Assembly: GCF_000218235.1 (NCBI RefSeq)
Contig: NZ_GL945017.1
Location: forward strand, 1,236,982 to 1,300,981
Source: Hallella multisaccharivorax DSM 17128
GTDB lineage: Bacteria > Bacteroidota > Bacteroidia > Bacteroidales > Bacteroidaceae
Reading direction: 5' to 3'
DNA: 64,000 nucleotides
Both the position numbers and the translations under genes were made by a program. This document shows, one piece after another, positions 19,313 to 26,792 of this stretch. The notes beneath the pieces were generated by a model. It was not told where the DNA came from. It saw only the letters and a list, made by a program, of their open reading frames with translations, and did not search any database. Positions within the stretch are counted from its first letter, which is position 1, and every line of letters begins with the position of its first letter.

Positions 19313-19880
19313 GGAATTTGTCGACAGCCTCAATGATGACGTCGTTGAGCGTTATGCGGTTGAGTTGTGTATCGTTGAGGGCTTTGTATTGGAGCATTCG
19401 CGCGTAGAGTGACTGCGGCATGCGGCATCCTACGCTCTTGATGGGTTCTCCGGCGTATTTGGCATTGCGGTCGGGCACCTCATGCCGCTGTGCAGCATTG
19501 AGGCGCGGAGCCTCTTCCTCGGCTTTTCTCGATCGTGCTCGGGCCGATATGGCGGCCTTGGATCGGTAGCTCTTAGGCTGCTGTCTTGCCTCAGACACCG
19601 GTTCTGCCTGTAGTTCGGTTGCTGTTTCCGCTGTAGCTTTTATCTTTGGCTCGGCCTCTTTCACTGGTCCATTTTCTTGTGCTGACGCATTGTCTTCTTG
19701 CGCGTTTGCGTACAATTGTTCAACGGTTTTATCCTGATTAACTTTCTCATTATCAGTCGAGTTGTCTATATTCTCCTTGCCTGCCTGCAGCATTTTTGCG
19801 AGTTGATTCTGCAGGCTGCTCTTATTTCTTGTGATCTTCATGTTCGTGATTTGATTAGTGTGGATAATGTCAGAGTCCAT
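19296..19880 (-). CDS. ParB-like/DUF3408-type partner of ParA
   Basis: 194 residues. The first 120 are low-complexity and rich in Ala, Glu, Gln and Lys (AETATELQAEPVSEARQQ), probably disordered. The last 60 (YAGEPIKSVGCRMPQSLYARML, ITLNDVIIEAVDKFL) resemble the ribbon-helix-helix-like C-terminus of DUF3408 proteins that follow ParA-like TraA in Bacteroides conjugative elements. Its ATG overlaps the parA stop (TAATG). By position it is the DNA-binding partner of the ATPase, possibly recognising the repeat array upstream of parA; this is inference. An internal start at 19841 is possible. Confidence 0.6.
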   Translation of the reverse strand: MDSDIIHTNQITNMKITRNKSSLQNQLAKMLQAGKENIDNSTDNEKVNQDKTVEQLYANAQEDNASAQENGPVKEAEPKIKATAETATELQAEPVSEARQQPKSYRSKAAISARARSRKAEEEAPRLNAAQRHEVPDRNAKYAGEPIKSVGCRMPQSLYARMLQYKALNDTQLNRITLNDVIIEAVDKFLSKMK

Positions 19881-20734
19881 TATTCTTCTCCGAAGATGGT
19901 CTTAGCCACCTTCATGTAGTCCTCTGCGGCGCGACAGTTGGGGGCATAGTTGATGACATTGGTCATTCTTGTCTGTGCTTCTGCCACTTTTACGGAGCGG
20001 TGGATGGGCGTGGGGATGAGTGAGTCTTCGAAATTGTTTTCAAGGAAGTCCTGCAACTCATTGGTGATGATGAGCTGGCTGTTGACCATTGTTGGCAGCA
20101 GGAGCATGTTGGCGAGATTAGGATTCAGCTCTTTCTGAATCTGCCGTGCCTGCTCAAGGATGCTTCCTACGCCGGTGACGCTGAGTCCTTCCATCTGTAT
20201 GGGCACGAGAAGGGTAGTCGCCATGGCCATGGCGTTGCAGGTGCTCTGCGAGAGCGATGGCGGGCAGTCGATGAGCATGTAGTCGAAGTCGTCAAAGACG
20301 TTGCCGGTAGCCTCCTTCTCATCAATATCGCCCTGTGTCATATTAAAATAGCCCTGCATGACACATTTGGCGAGCACCAGGCGGGGAATATTCTGGCCGA
20401 AGAGTGAGACGTCGATATTTTGCATCTCAGCTGATCCTGGCACGTAGAAAATGCCCTCCGGCGATGAGTAGATGGGAATTTTAGTCACCTTAGTCATAGC
20501 GTCATAGATAGTCATGCGCGCGTATTCGGGGAGCGTCTTCCTGAGATCATTCCACCCAAGCAGAAAGGAGAGGTTGCATTGTGGGTCGAGATCCATGACG
20601 ACAACTCTCTTTCCAGGGTGTATCTTGTGCAGACATGCGGCAAGTGTCTGTACGGTCGTCGTCTTTCCTACGCCTCCTTTGAAGTTGGTGACCGAGACCA
20701 CGTCTGTGAGCTGGTGGCTTGTTATTTCTTCCAT
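19880..20734 (-). CDS. ParA family partition ATPase
   Basis: 284 residues from the Met at 20734 (an earlier in-frame Met at 20779 would fall inside the repeat array). The deviant Walker A motif KGGVGKTT is near residue 20, VVVMDLDPQ supplies A', and the Walker B region is YMLIDCPPSLS. ParA ATPases move DNA cargo, or act in conjugative elements as TraA. No rep, mob or integrase gene lies nearby, so this pair is either a chromosomal partition cassette or a remnant of a mobile replicon. A TATCTTTG core at 20960-20967 implies that the 24-bp repeats are transcribed in its leader. Confidence 0.85.
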   Translation of the reverse strand: MEEITSHQLTDVVSVTNFKGGVGKTTTVQTLAACLHKIHPGKRVVVMDLDPQCNLSFLLGWNDLRKTLPEYARMTIYDAMTKVTKIPIYSSPEGIFYVPGSAEMQNIDVSLFGQNIPRLVLAKCVMQGYFNMTQGDIDEKEATGNVFDDFDYMLIDCPPSLSQSTCNAMAMATTLLVPIQMEGLSVTGVGSILEQARQIQKELNPNLANMLLLPTMVNSQLIITNELQDFLENNFEDSLIPTPIHRSVKVAEAQTRMTNVINYAPNCRAAEDYMKVAKTIFGEE

Positions 20735-20772
20735 GGTATGATTGTATTTTTGGATTATTGTCTTATTGTCTC

Positions 20773-20949
20773 TTTGCATGCAATCGTTCTTGTTTCATTG
20801 CGCGCAACCCTTCTTAGTCCATAGCGCACAGTTGCATTTGTTTGCTTGTGCATTTGCACGCAATTATTCTTGCGTATTTGAACGCAATAGTTTCTTGCTT
20901 GTTTGTGCGTAATATAGCTTGCGTAATTGTGCGCAACCTATCAATCGTA
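20773..20949. repeat. Array of seven 24-bp iteron-like repeats upstream of parA
   Basis: Units start at 20773, 20797, 20821, 20853, 20877, 20902 and 20926. The consensus on the plus strand is WTTGNRCGCAAY, then about four bases, then CTTGCGTA. Spacing is 24 bases except for the third unit (32, degenerate) and the fifth (25). Each unit contains a near-palindromic TTGNRCGCAA core. Such arrays next to parAB are usually centromere/operator (parS) or replication iterons. Confidence 0.8.
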
Positions 20950-20959
20950 TATCTGCTTG

Positions 20960-20967
20960 CAAAGATA
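20960..20967 (-). promoter_or_regulatory. -7 element TATCTTTG for parA
   Basis: Minus-strand match to TAnnTTTG just outside the repeat array. If used, the parA leader is about 220 bases long and contains all seven repeats. Confidence 0.45.
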
Positions 20968-21039
20968 CAAAAAACTGATGGACTCGGAAAATATAAAGAA
21001 GAGAAAGTGATGGAGAGTGAAACTAAAATGACCTTTGTG

Positions 21040-21489
21040 TCAAAGATCTTCGTAATAGGGGATTTGATCTAAGAATAAATATTTTTTACCATTAAGATCC
21101 CATCGGCAACAGTAATGGTGGATACCGTTTGACACCACGAGGTATGGAGCCTGCAACTGAAGGTTATAAGTCAGAACTTGATCGAAGACCTGCTGGGTGA
21201 TTTCTACATGGGGAGCCTTATACTCAATGATCATTCTCGGTTGTAACTGCCGATCATAAAGCACGCTATCCGCCCTGAGCGTTTTATGTCCAATATGCAA
21301 CTGCACCTCGTTGGCCAGTAGGGCTGCAGGGTAGCCGAGATCGACTGTGAGCCAGTGAATGAAATGCTGGCGCACCCATTCTTCCGGCGTCAGGGCTACC
21401 CAACGTCGGCGCAAAGAATCGAGCACTTGAGGTCGCCTGTCGATGCCGCGCAATTTTATGTCGTAGGATGGAAGGCTAAGTCGAATCAT
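21040..21489 (-). CDS. Stand-alone HSDR_N nuclease-domain protein
   Basis: 149 residues from the Met at 21489. The sequence resembles the N-terminal domain of type I restriction HsdR subunits (HSDR_N_2, PF13588 type). An acidic residue in LRADSVLYD and the triad IIEYKAP form a PD-(D/E)xK-like nuclease centre, followed by QVFDQVLTYNLQLQAPYLVVSNG. There is no helicase, hsdM or hsdS, so it is not a restriction system. Small proteins of this type are common in Bacteroidetes; the function is unknown to me. It is divergent from holA with interlocked promoters. Confidence 0.7.
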   Translation of the reverse strand: MIRLSLPSYDIKLRGIDRRPQVLDSLRRRWVALTPEEWVRQHFIHWLTVDLGYPAALLANEVQLHIGHKTLRADSVLYDRQLQPRMIIEYKAPHVEITQQVFDQVLTYNLQLQAPYLVVSNGIHHYCCRWDLNGKKYLFLDQIPYYEDL

Positions 21490-21494
21490 TTTAT

Positions 21495-21510
21495 TAACTT
21501 TGCAAAGATA
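21495..21510. promoter_or_regulatory. Interlocked divergent -7 elements of holA and the HSDR_N gene
   Basis: TAACTTTG on plus (21495-21502) abuts TATCTTTG on minus (21503-21510), so the centre CTTTGCAAAG is a perfect 10-base palindrome. holA starts 34 bases to the right and the HSDR_N gene 14 bases to the left. Confidence 0.6.
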
Positions 21511-21535
21511 ACGATTTTTTTGAAGAGAAAAGCTC

Positions 21536-22564
21536 ATGGCAGACAAAAAAACAGTGCCAACCTTTGACGGCATCATGCATAACCTGAAAAACAACATCTT
21601 CTCACCTATATATATATTGATGGGCGAGGAGGGTTACTACATTGACCAGATCAGCAACTACATTCAGCATCATGTACTTTCCGTCGATCAGCAGGCGTTT
21701 GACCAGACAGTGGTTTTCGGCGCTGACGTCAGTGGTGCCCAGATAGCTGATCTTGCCATGCAGTTCCCCATGATGGCGCCACGCCGTGTCATTATTGTGA
21801 AGGAGGCGCAGGCCATGCGTTCGCTCGATAAGCTTGAGCGCTATGCCCTCAAGCCACAGCCTAAGACGTTGCTTGTGGTCTGCTATAAAAATGGTGCAAT
21901 GAGCCGCCGGTCCAAGCTTGTGGCCGCAGCGGAAAAGATTGGCGTGGTATTTGAGAGCAAGAAGTTGCGCAACTGGCAGTTGCCCGGCCATATTCGATCT
22001 TATCTCACCACTCGCAAGGTGAGTATTGACGACAAGAGCGCCGCCATGATCGCTGACAATGTGGGTGCCGACCTCAGCAGACTCTACTCTGAGCTTGACA
22101 AGCTCATCATTGCCTTGCCCGACAGTGACCGGAGAGTTACTCCTGAGATGGTAGAGAAGCATATCGGCGTGAACAAGGATTTCAACTCCTTCGAGCTCCG
22201 AGATGCCATCGTCAATCGCGATGTCTTGAAGGCTAATAGAATCATCAAATATTTTGACAATAATCCTAAGGTAGGATCTCTTTACAGCTTTCTTCCTCTG
22301 CTTTTCGGATTCTTCCAAAACATGATGCTGGCCTACTATGCTCCCAACCGCACCGACCAGAATGCCTTGGCTGCTTACCTTGACGTGAGGAGCGTGTGGG
22401 GAGTGAAGGACTATCTCACAGGCATGAGAAACTATACGGGCCGAAAGACGATGCAGATTCTACAGAAGCTGCGCGAGATTGATGCCAAGAGCAAGGGTTT
22501 GGACAATCCTTTCACCTCCTCTGGCGACCTGATGAAGGAACTTATCTTCTTTATTTTGCACTGA
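21536..22564 (+). CDS. holA: DNA polymerase III delta subunit
   Basis: 342 residues, normal for HolA. The N-terminal motif ILMGEEGYYIDQISNYI matches the YLLHGEEPYLID pattern of the family, and the C-terminus has FTSSGDLMKELIFFILH. Delta opens the beta clamp in the clamp loader. The ATG at 21536 follows the divergent promoter closely. A terminator stands 56 bases after the stop. Confidence 0.9.
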   Translation: MADKKTVPTFDGIMHNLKNNIFSPIYILMGEEGYYIDQISNYIQHHVLSVDQQAFDQTVVFGADVSGAQIADLAMQFPMMAPRRVIIVKEAQAMRSLDKLERYALKPQPKTLLVVCYKNGAMSRRSKLVAAAEKIGVVFESKKLRNWQLPGHIRSYLTTRKVSIDDKSAAMIADNVGADLSRLYSELDKLIIALPDSDRRVTPEMVEKHIGVNKDFNSFELRDAIVNRDVLKANRIIKYFDNNPKVGSLYSFLPLLFGFFQNMMLAYYAPNRTDQNALAAYLDVRSVWGVKDYLTGMRNYTGRKTMQILQKLREIDAKSKGLDNPFTSSGDLMKELIFFILH

Positions 22565-22619
22565 AAGTGCCTTTTTTGAGTCCTTTTCAAGCTATTTTGA
22601 GACTAATCTCTTCTAAAAT

Positions 22620-22646
22620 AAGCGTCCGAGAGGATGCTTTTTTTTA
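22620..22646 (+). terminator. Intrinsic terminator after holA
   Basis: AAGCGTCC and GGATGCTT form an 8-bp stem (one G-T pair) around the tetraloop GAGA, followed by a run of T. Confidence 0.75.
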
Positions 22647-23277
22647 TGCTTAAAAAGGTGATAATAGGGGAGTTAACACCAAAAAATGCATTTGAGAATC
22701 GTGTATTTCCAGCCATCCGTATCTGTTGTTCGGAAAGGGCGTCTTCATGCTCTAAATTGCCTTCTTGTAGTGCTTGAAATTTACGATTAAGAATCATTAA
22801 GGTTGAATAGACTGAATTTTTATTTGTCTAAATATAAATCATAGGGTGGAGAAGTTTATAAATTAAAATATAAATTTGAATATATGAAACTATCGAGACT
22901 TTATGCCACATCTCTGTGTAGATCTAAATATTTAAGATTATAAATATAAACTTATAAATATTCAAACACTTAATAAGGATATAATTATATGATAATCATA
23001 TATTTAAGTGATTTATCTCAAAAATTATATCTATTCATATCCGGTTTAAAAGTTGGATAAGATAAATATGGAGGAAAAACGGAACGAACTGAATTTGCCA
23101 TTCAAAATAGAGTCAGTAAGTTACTAAATATCTATGAATTAAATGTTTGTATTGTTTTATAGTAAGTTATTTATGTTTGTAAATTTAAGGATTGTGCTTT
23201 TAAGTTTTAAATATCGAACTGTAAAGTTATTGGTTTACAAAACCAAAGTTTTATATTCGAAATTATCCTTTATAAAG
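22647..23277. other. AT-rich gene-free stretch
   Basis: About 630 bases with no convincing gene. From 22800 it is very AT-rich, with repeated TAAATATAAA-like words (for example around 22840, 22868, 22926 and 22942) and several A- or T-rich palindromic runs. No perfect DnaA box (TTATCCACA) is visible, and no RNA gene is recognised. A 64-codon minus-strand frame at 22603-22797 was not accepted. Confidence 0.5.
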
Positions 23278-23308
23278 TTGTGGATGTCGGGGAAATAGTT
23301 TAACTTTG
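23278..23308 (+). promoter_or_regulatory. Promoter of the repressor-like gene
   Basis: TTG at 23278-23280, a 20-base spacer and TAACTTTG at 23301-23308 match the Bacteroidetes consensus. The start codon is 50 bases downstream. Confidence 0.6.
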
Positions 23309-23357
23309 CAAATATAATCATTCGAGGCCATTTTGTGCCCTCTTAGAGACTGAACAC

Positions 23358-23819
23358 ATGGAAAACGATCATTTAAAGGACAGAATCAAAGCCATCATGG
23401 ATAGCAAGCACATGAATAATAAAGTGTTTGCTACCGAGACCGGCATCAATGAAGGTACGCTGAGTTTGCTTCTCCGCGGCAAAACTCAACCCACCTTGAA
23501 ACATTACGAAGCCATTCATACTCGCTTCCCTGACATCACGATGGAATGGCTTTTTGATGGCAAGGGTTCTATGTATCCTTCTGGAGAGGAACAGTCGGCC
23601 GCTGTTCACGAGTCATTATCCGAAGTGTCTCAGGCGACTTCCTTCCCTTCCTCCTCTACTCCTTCGCTCTTTGATACCAACCGCTCGCAGAGTATTGACA
23701 AGGCTGGATACAATGAAAAAATAGCAGTTAAAATAGTTGACAAACCACAGCGGAGAATCACTGAGATCCGTGTTTTTTTTGACGATCAGACCTGGGAGTC
23801 GTTTGTGCCCAAGAAATAA
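23358..23819 (+). CDS. HTH (XRE/CI-repressor-like) DNA-binding protein
   Basis: 153 residues. Residues 1-70 look like a lambda-repressor-type helix-turn-helix: NKVFATETGINEGTLSLLLRGKTQPTLKHYEAIHTRFPDI, followed by MEWLFDGKGSMYP, as in phage-type repressors. A Ser/Pro-rich linker (about 75-115) joins a short C-terminal part ending ITEIRVFFDDQTWESF. There is no peptidase (LexA-like) domain. Whether it is a phage leftover or a chromosomal regulator is unclear; no phage genes lie nearby. Confidence 0.65.
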   Translation: MENDHLKDRIKAIMDSKHMNNKVFATETGINEGTLSLLLRGKTQPTLKHYEAIHTRFPDITMEWLFDGKGSMYPSGEEQSAAVHESLSEVSQATSFPSSSTPSLFDTNRSQSIDKAGYNEKIAVKIVDKPQRRITEIRVFFDDQTWESFVPKK

Positions 23820-23845
23820 AAGTCAGCCAGTTTTTCTCCAACTTG

Positions 23846-23877
23846 TTTGGCATGTAGCGATTAAACGCTTATCTTTG
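23846..23877 (+). promoter_or_regulatory. Promoter of pyrK
   Basis: TTTG at 23846-23849, a 20-base spacer and TATCTTTG at 23870-23877. pyrK starts at 23943. Confidence 0.55.
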
Positions 23878-23942
23878 TGGTTGCAAACGTTCAACATTAC
23901 CAATGAAATGGTATATTCGGCTATCATTTTAAGACTGCAATC

Positions 23943-24719
23943 ATGAAAAAATATTGTTTAGATCTCCGTGTAGTTTCCAGCCAGCGCCTGACCGCTCATC
24001 ACGTCTTGCTGAAGCTGACTCACGATGATGTCTTGCCTCCGATGCTTCCCGGGCAGTTTGTGGAGGTACGTGTCGACCATTCACCTTCCACTTTTCTCCG
24101 TCGGCCTATTTCTATCAATTATGTAGACGTGAAGCGTAATGAGCTGTGGCTTCTCATAGCGGGTATAGGCGCTGGTACCCGTCGCCTGTGTCTTCTCTGC
24201 GAGGGTGACTCTGTCAACTGTCTACTGCCTCTTGGCCATGGCTTCAGCCAATCCTCATCTCTTCCTGACGGCAGCAAAGTGCTCTTGGTAGGAGGCGGCG
24301 TAGGTGTGGCTCCGTTGCTCTGGCAAGGCATTAAGCTGCGTGAAGGCGGTCATGAGCCTTCTTTCCTTTTGGGCGCACGGTCCGCAGGCGATTTGCTGGA
24401 GTTGAATCATTTTCAGCAGGTAGGAGCTGTCTATCTCACTACCGAGGATGATACAGTGGGTGAGAAGGGTTTCGTGACTAATCACTCCATACTCCGGCGT
24501 CAGCGTTTCGACTTGATCCAGACCTGCGGGCCAAAACCGATGATGATGGCTGTGGCGAGTTATGCGCGTGAGCGCGGTATTGATTGCGAGGCTTCTCTGG
24601 AGAACCTGATGGCGTGTGGACTGGGCGCCTGTCTGTGCTGCGTGGAGAAAACCACGGAGGGTAATCTTAGAGTGTGCGAGGATGGTCCTGTCTTCAACAC
24701 GCGCCGGCTGCTGTGGTAG
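23943..24719 (+). CDS. pyrK: Dihydroorotate dehydrogenase electron-transfer subunit
   Basis: 258 residues. FAD-binding motif RRPISINYV (about 50), NAD-site VLLVGGGVGVAPLLW (about 117), and a C-terminal [2Fe-2S] cluster with cysteines in MACGLGACLCCVEKT and RVCEDGPVF. It passes electrons from PyrD to NAD+ in class 1B dihydroorotate dehydrogenase. pyrD follows after about 200 bases, consistent with a paired function. Confidence 0.94.
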   Translation: MKKYCLDLRVVSSQRLTAHHVLLKLTHDDVLPPMLPGQFVEVRVDHSPSTFLRRPISINYVDVKRNELWLLIAGIGAGTRRLCLLCEGDSVNCLLPLGHGFSQSSSLPDGSKVLLVGGGVGVAPLLWQGIKLREGGHEPSFLLGARSAGDLLELNHFQQVGAVYLTTEDDTVGEKGFVTNHSILRRQRFDLIQTCGPKPMMMAVASYARERGIDCEASLENLMACGLGACLCCVEKTTEGNLRVCEDGPVFNTRRLLW

Positions 24720-24923
24720 TGGGAGAAGACTCCGTGAGTCCAGGGAATCAGAAGATCCAAGGAGTTCGGTCATATGATAAAGTCTCTTTTGGGGTTCTGA
24801 ACCTTAGGAATAAATAATAGAAGATAAGGACATCAAACACACAATCTTCTCTCAATATGACGAAGAATGTCTCTGACTTCTCTCGCTTCTAAAACTTATA
24901 AATGTAAAAATAAAATACCTATT

Positions 24924-25832
24924 ATGATTGACTTAAATGTAAAGATAAATAATTTTTCGCTTCGTAATCCTATTCTGACTGCCAGTGGCACTTTCGGCTA
25001 TGGATTGGAATTTCAAGACCTTGTGCCTTTGGAAGAGTTGGGCGGCGTCATCGTCAAAGGCACTACGCTTGAGAGACGCGAGGGAAACGACTACCCGCGT
25101 ATGGCCGAGACGCCCTCGGGCATGCTCAATTGTGTGGGCCTTCAGAATAAAGGGGTGGACTATTTCTGCCAAAATATCTATCCTCAAATCAAGGATGTTG
25201 ACACACATTTCATTGTCAATGTGAGCGGCAATTCGCCCGAAACTTATGCTGAATGCGCTGCGCGAATTGATGCCTTGGAGAAGATACCTGCCATCGAGCT
25301 GAATATCTCCTGCCCCAATGTGAAACATGGAGGTATGGCCTTCGGCGTGTCCTGTGCGGGAGCCGCCAGCGTGGTTAGGGCGGTGCGCACGTGTTATCAC
25401 CGGACACTCATCGTGAAGCTTTCGCCCAACGTCACCGATATCGCAGAAATAGCCTGTGCGTGCGAGGCTGAGGGTGCTGATGCCGTCTCGCTTATCAATA
25501 CTCTCATGGGTATGTCCATTGACATTGAGGGCCGCCGGCCTCGTCTCTCTATTGGTACGGGTGGGCTTAGTGGTCCCGCGGTGAAACCTGTTGCCGTGTA
25601 CATGGTGCATGAGGTGGCAAAGGCTGTACACATCCCCGTGGTGGGGCTGGGCGGCATCATGACAGCCGAAGACGCCATCGAGTTTCTCATGGCTGGAGCC
25701 ACAGCAATAGAGATTGGTACGGCTAACTTCATTGATCCACAGGTGACGATGAAAGTCAAGCGTGGTATGACAGATTGGCTTGAGCGGCATGGTTGCCGGA
25801 GTGTGAATGAGATCATTGGATGTGTCAAGTGA
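24924..25832 (+). CDS. pyrD: Dihydroorotate dehydrogenase, class 1B catalytic subunit
   Basis: 302 residues from the ATG at 24924; the earlier ATG at 24867 adds residues unlike the family. TIM-barrel motifs: NPILTASGTFGYG, NCVGLQNKG, ELNISCPNVKHGG, VSCAGAASVV (catalytic Cys region), KLSPNVTD and VGLGGIMTAEDAIEFLMAGATAIEIGTA for FMN phosphate. It oxidises dihydroorotate to orotate in pyrimidine synthesis, together with PyrK. Confidence 0.96.
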   Translation: MIDLNVKINNFSLRNPILTASGTFGYGLEFQDLVPLEELGGVIVKGTTLERREGNDYPRMAETPSGMLNCVGLQNKGVDYFCQNIYPQIKDVDTHFIVNVSGNSPETYAECAARIDALEKIPAIELNISCPNVKHGGMAFGVSCAGAASVVRAVRTCYHRTLIVKLSPNVTDIAEIACACEAEGADAVSLINTLMGMSIDIEGRRPRLSIGTGGLSGPAVKPVAVYMVHEVAKAVHIPVVGLGGIMTAEDAIEFLMAGATAIEIGTANFIDPQVTMKVKRGMTDWLERHGCRSVNEIIGCVK

Positions 25833-26134
25833 GAATTAATCTCCAGATCGGTCTATCGGGCATTTTTTGTATCTTTACAACAGCAAAAATACACAAAACT
25901 ATACTCCAACTGGGAAAATCTTAGAATCTCAAGTCTCATTAAGGTGGTTGCAGACATACTCTTCTGTCCATGAAAGACACGGAGGATACAAAGCCGGCTG
26001 ACTTTAAGACAGAAAGACAGAAAGAACAAAAAATGAATATCCGCAATCATCCAAATTAACAGAGTTTATACTGCCATCATTGTGCTTGGCGCAAACTCTG
26101 TAGCTGTATGATTGACTAACAGAAAGGAATTACT
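25833..26134. other. Gene-free stretch with an 8-bp inverted repeat
   Basis: No reading frame here looks like a protein. CAGAGTTT at 26060-26067 is exactly complementary to AAACTCTG at 26093-26100, just before the transposase remnant, so it could belong to an element end. Confidence 0.4.
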
Positions 26135-26212
26135 ATGAATTTGACTGATTTCTACAAGACTTATCTGGACGAGGAGGCCTGCGAGCGTGCTCTCAAGGAA
26201 TATCGCGAGTAA
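26135..26212 (+). pseudogene. N-terminal remnant of an IS1595/ISXO2-type transposase
   Basis: Only 25 codons from ATG to a stop (MNLTDFYKTYLDEEACERAL, then KEYRE). The MNLxxFxxxYxxEExCxxxLKExR pattern is what I expect at the start of Bacteroidetes IS1595-family transposases, which would continue into a zinc ribbon; nothing of that follows. The element is therefore truncated after its first helix. The family call is from memory of the pattern. Confidence 0.45.
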
Positions 26213-26296
26213 CTATTCAGCTGGCAGGGGAGTAGTCTCTCTGCGCTTCCGTGACAACTCAGTCTTTTTGACATGATGTTTCGGAACGGCCAAATG

Positions 26297-26422
26297 TTAG
26301 TCGTTTTCAGATATGAGCTTTCCGATAAAATCATCCTTGGGTGCCATGTCCGACACAAGACGAAACAGGGTCTTGAACTTTGCATATGCGCCTTGGGATC
26401 TTCGGTTTAAATCGGTCGGACG
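26297..26422 (-). pseudogene. Gene remnant, family unknown
   Basis: A 41-codon open frame without a start reads TDLNRRSQGAYAKFKTLFRL, then VSDMAPKDDFIGKLISEND, then a stop. The composition is protein-like and unlike random translation. It is bounded upstream by a stop and by a hairpin repeat at 26434. I do not recognise the family; it may be the tail of a gene lost by deletion. Confidence 0.3.
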
Positions 26423-26433
26423 TTATTTGAGGA

Positions 26434-26457
26434 CCGGTACAAGACCGGCCCCTGCAC
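26434..26457. repeat. Dispersed palindromic element, copy 1
   Basis: CCGGTACAAGACCGG, then CCCCTGCAC. It differs by one base from the element at 51770-51793. The arms CCGGT and ACCGG flank the loop ACAAG. Confidence 0.7.
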
Positions 26458-26752
26458 CGTAACACCAATGTCCACTGCACACCATAAACGCACCAACACC
26501 CAATACACACCAATAGTATTGTTTCACGATAGGGATGGTTAGGGGGCGCCCGTAACCGAACATTAGGTCTTCCAAAAAATTGACATACCGTAAACGGATA
26601 ATTCGTAACTTTGCGGTAGTCATCAATAAAATGCCCGTCACTCTCTCCTCATCGCCTAACCCCACCTGCCCACTGGCTTATCGATTGTGTGCAACACCGC
26701 CATATAGGTATAGTGGAATATTGCTTGTCGATACATTAAAAAATATCAGATA

Positions 26753-26784
26753 TTTGGTCGTTTCAAAAAAAAAATATACCTTTG
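26753..26784 (+). promoter_or_regulatory. Promoter of the peptidyl-dipeptidase gene
   Basis: TTTG at 26753-26756, a 20-base spacer and TACCTTTG at 26777-26784. The ATG at 26793 is only 9 bases beyond the core, so the transcript would have almost no leader. TAACTTTG at 26606 is an alternative core further upstream. Confidence 0.6.
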
Positions 26785-26792
26785 TCGTTGAT

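Noticed and set aside
20773..20949. The 24-bp array as a CRISPR
   Set aside because: The repeats are short, degenerate and contiguous; spacers are not distinct.
21040..21489. Part of a type I restriction system
   Set aside because: No helicase domain, hsdM or hsdS gene is nearby.
22603..22797. 64-codon minus-strand frame as a gene
   Set aside because: It overlaps the holA terminator, lacks a promoter and has no family features.
22800..23300. AT-rich block as the chromosome origin
   Set aside because: No perfect DnaA boxes were seen and no dnaA, dnaN or gidA-type neighbour is present; kept only as an AT-rich anomaly.
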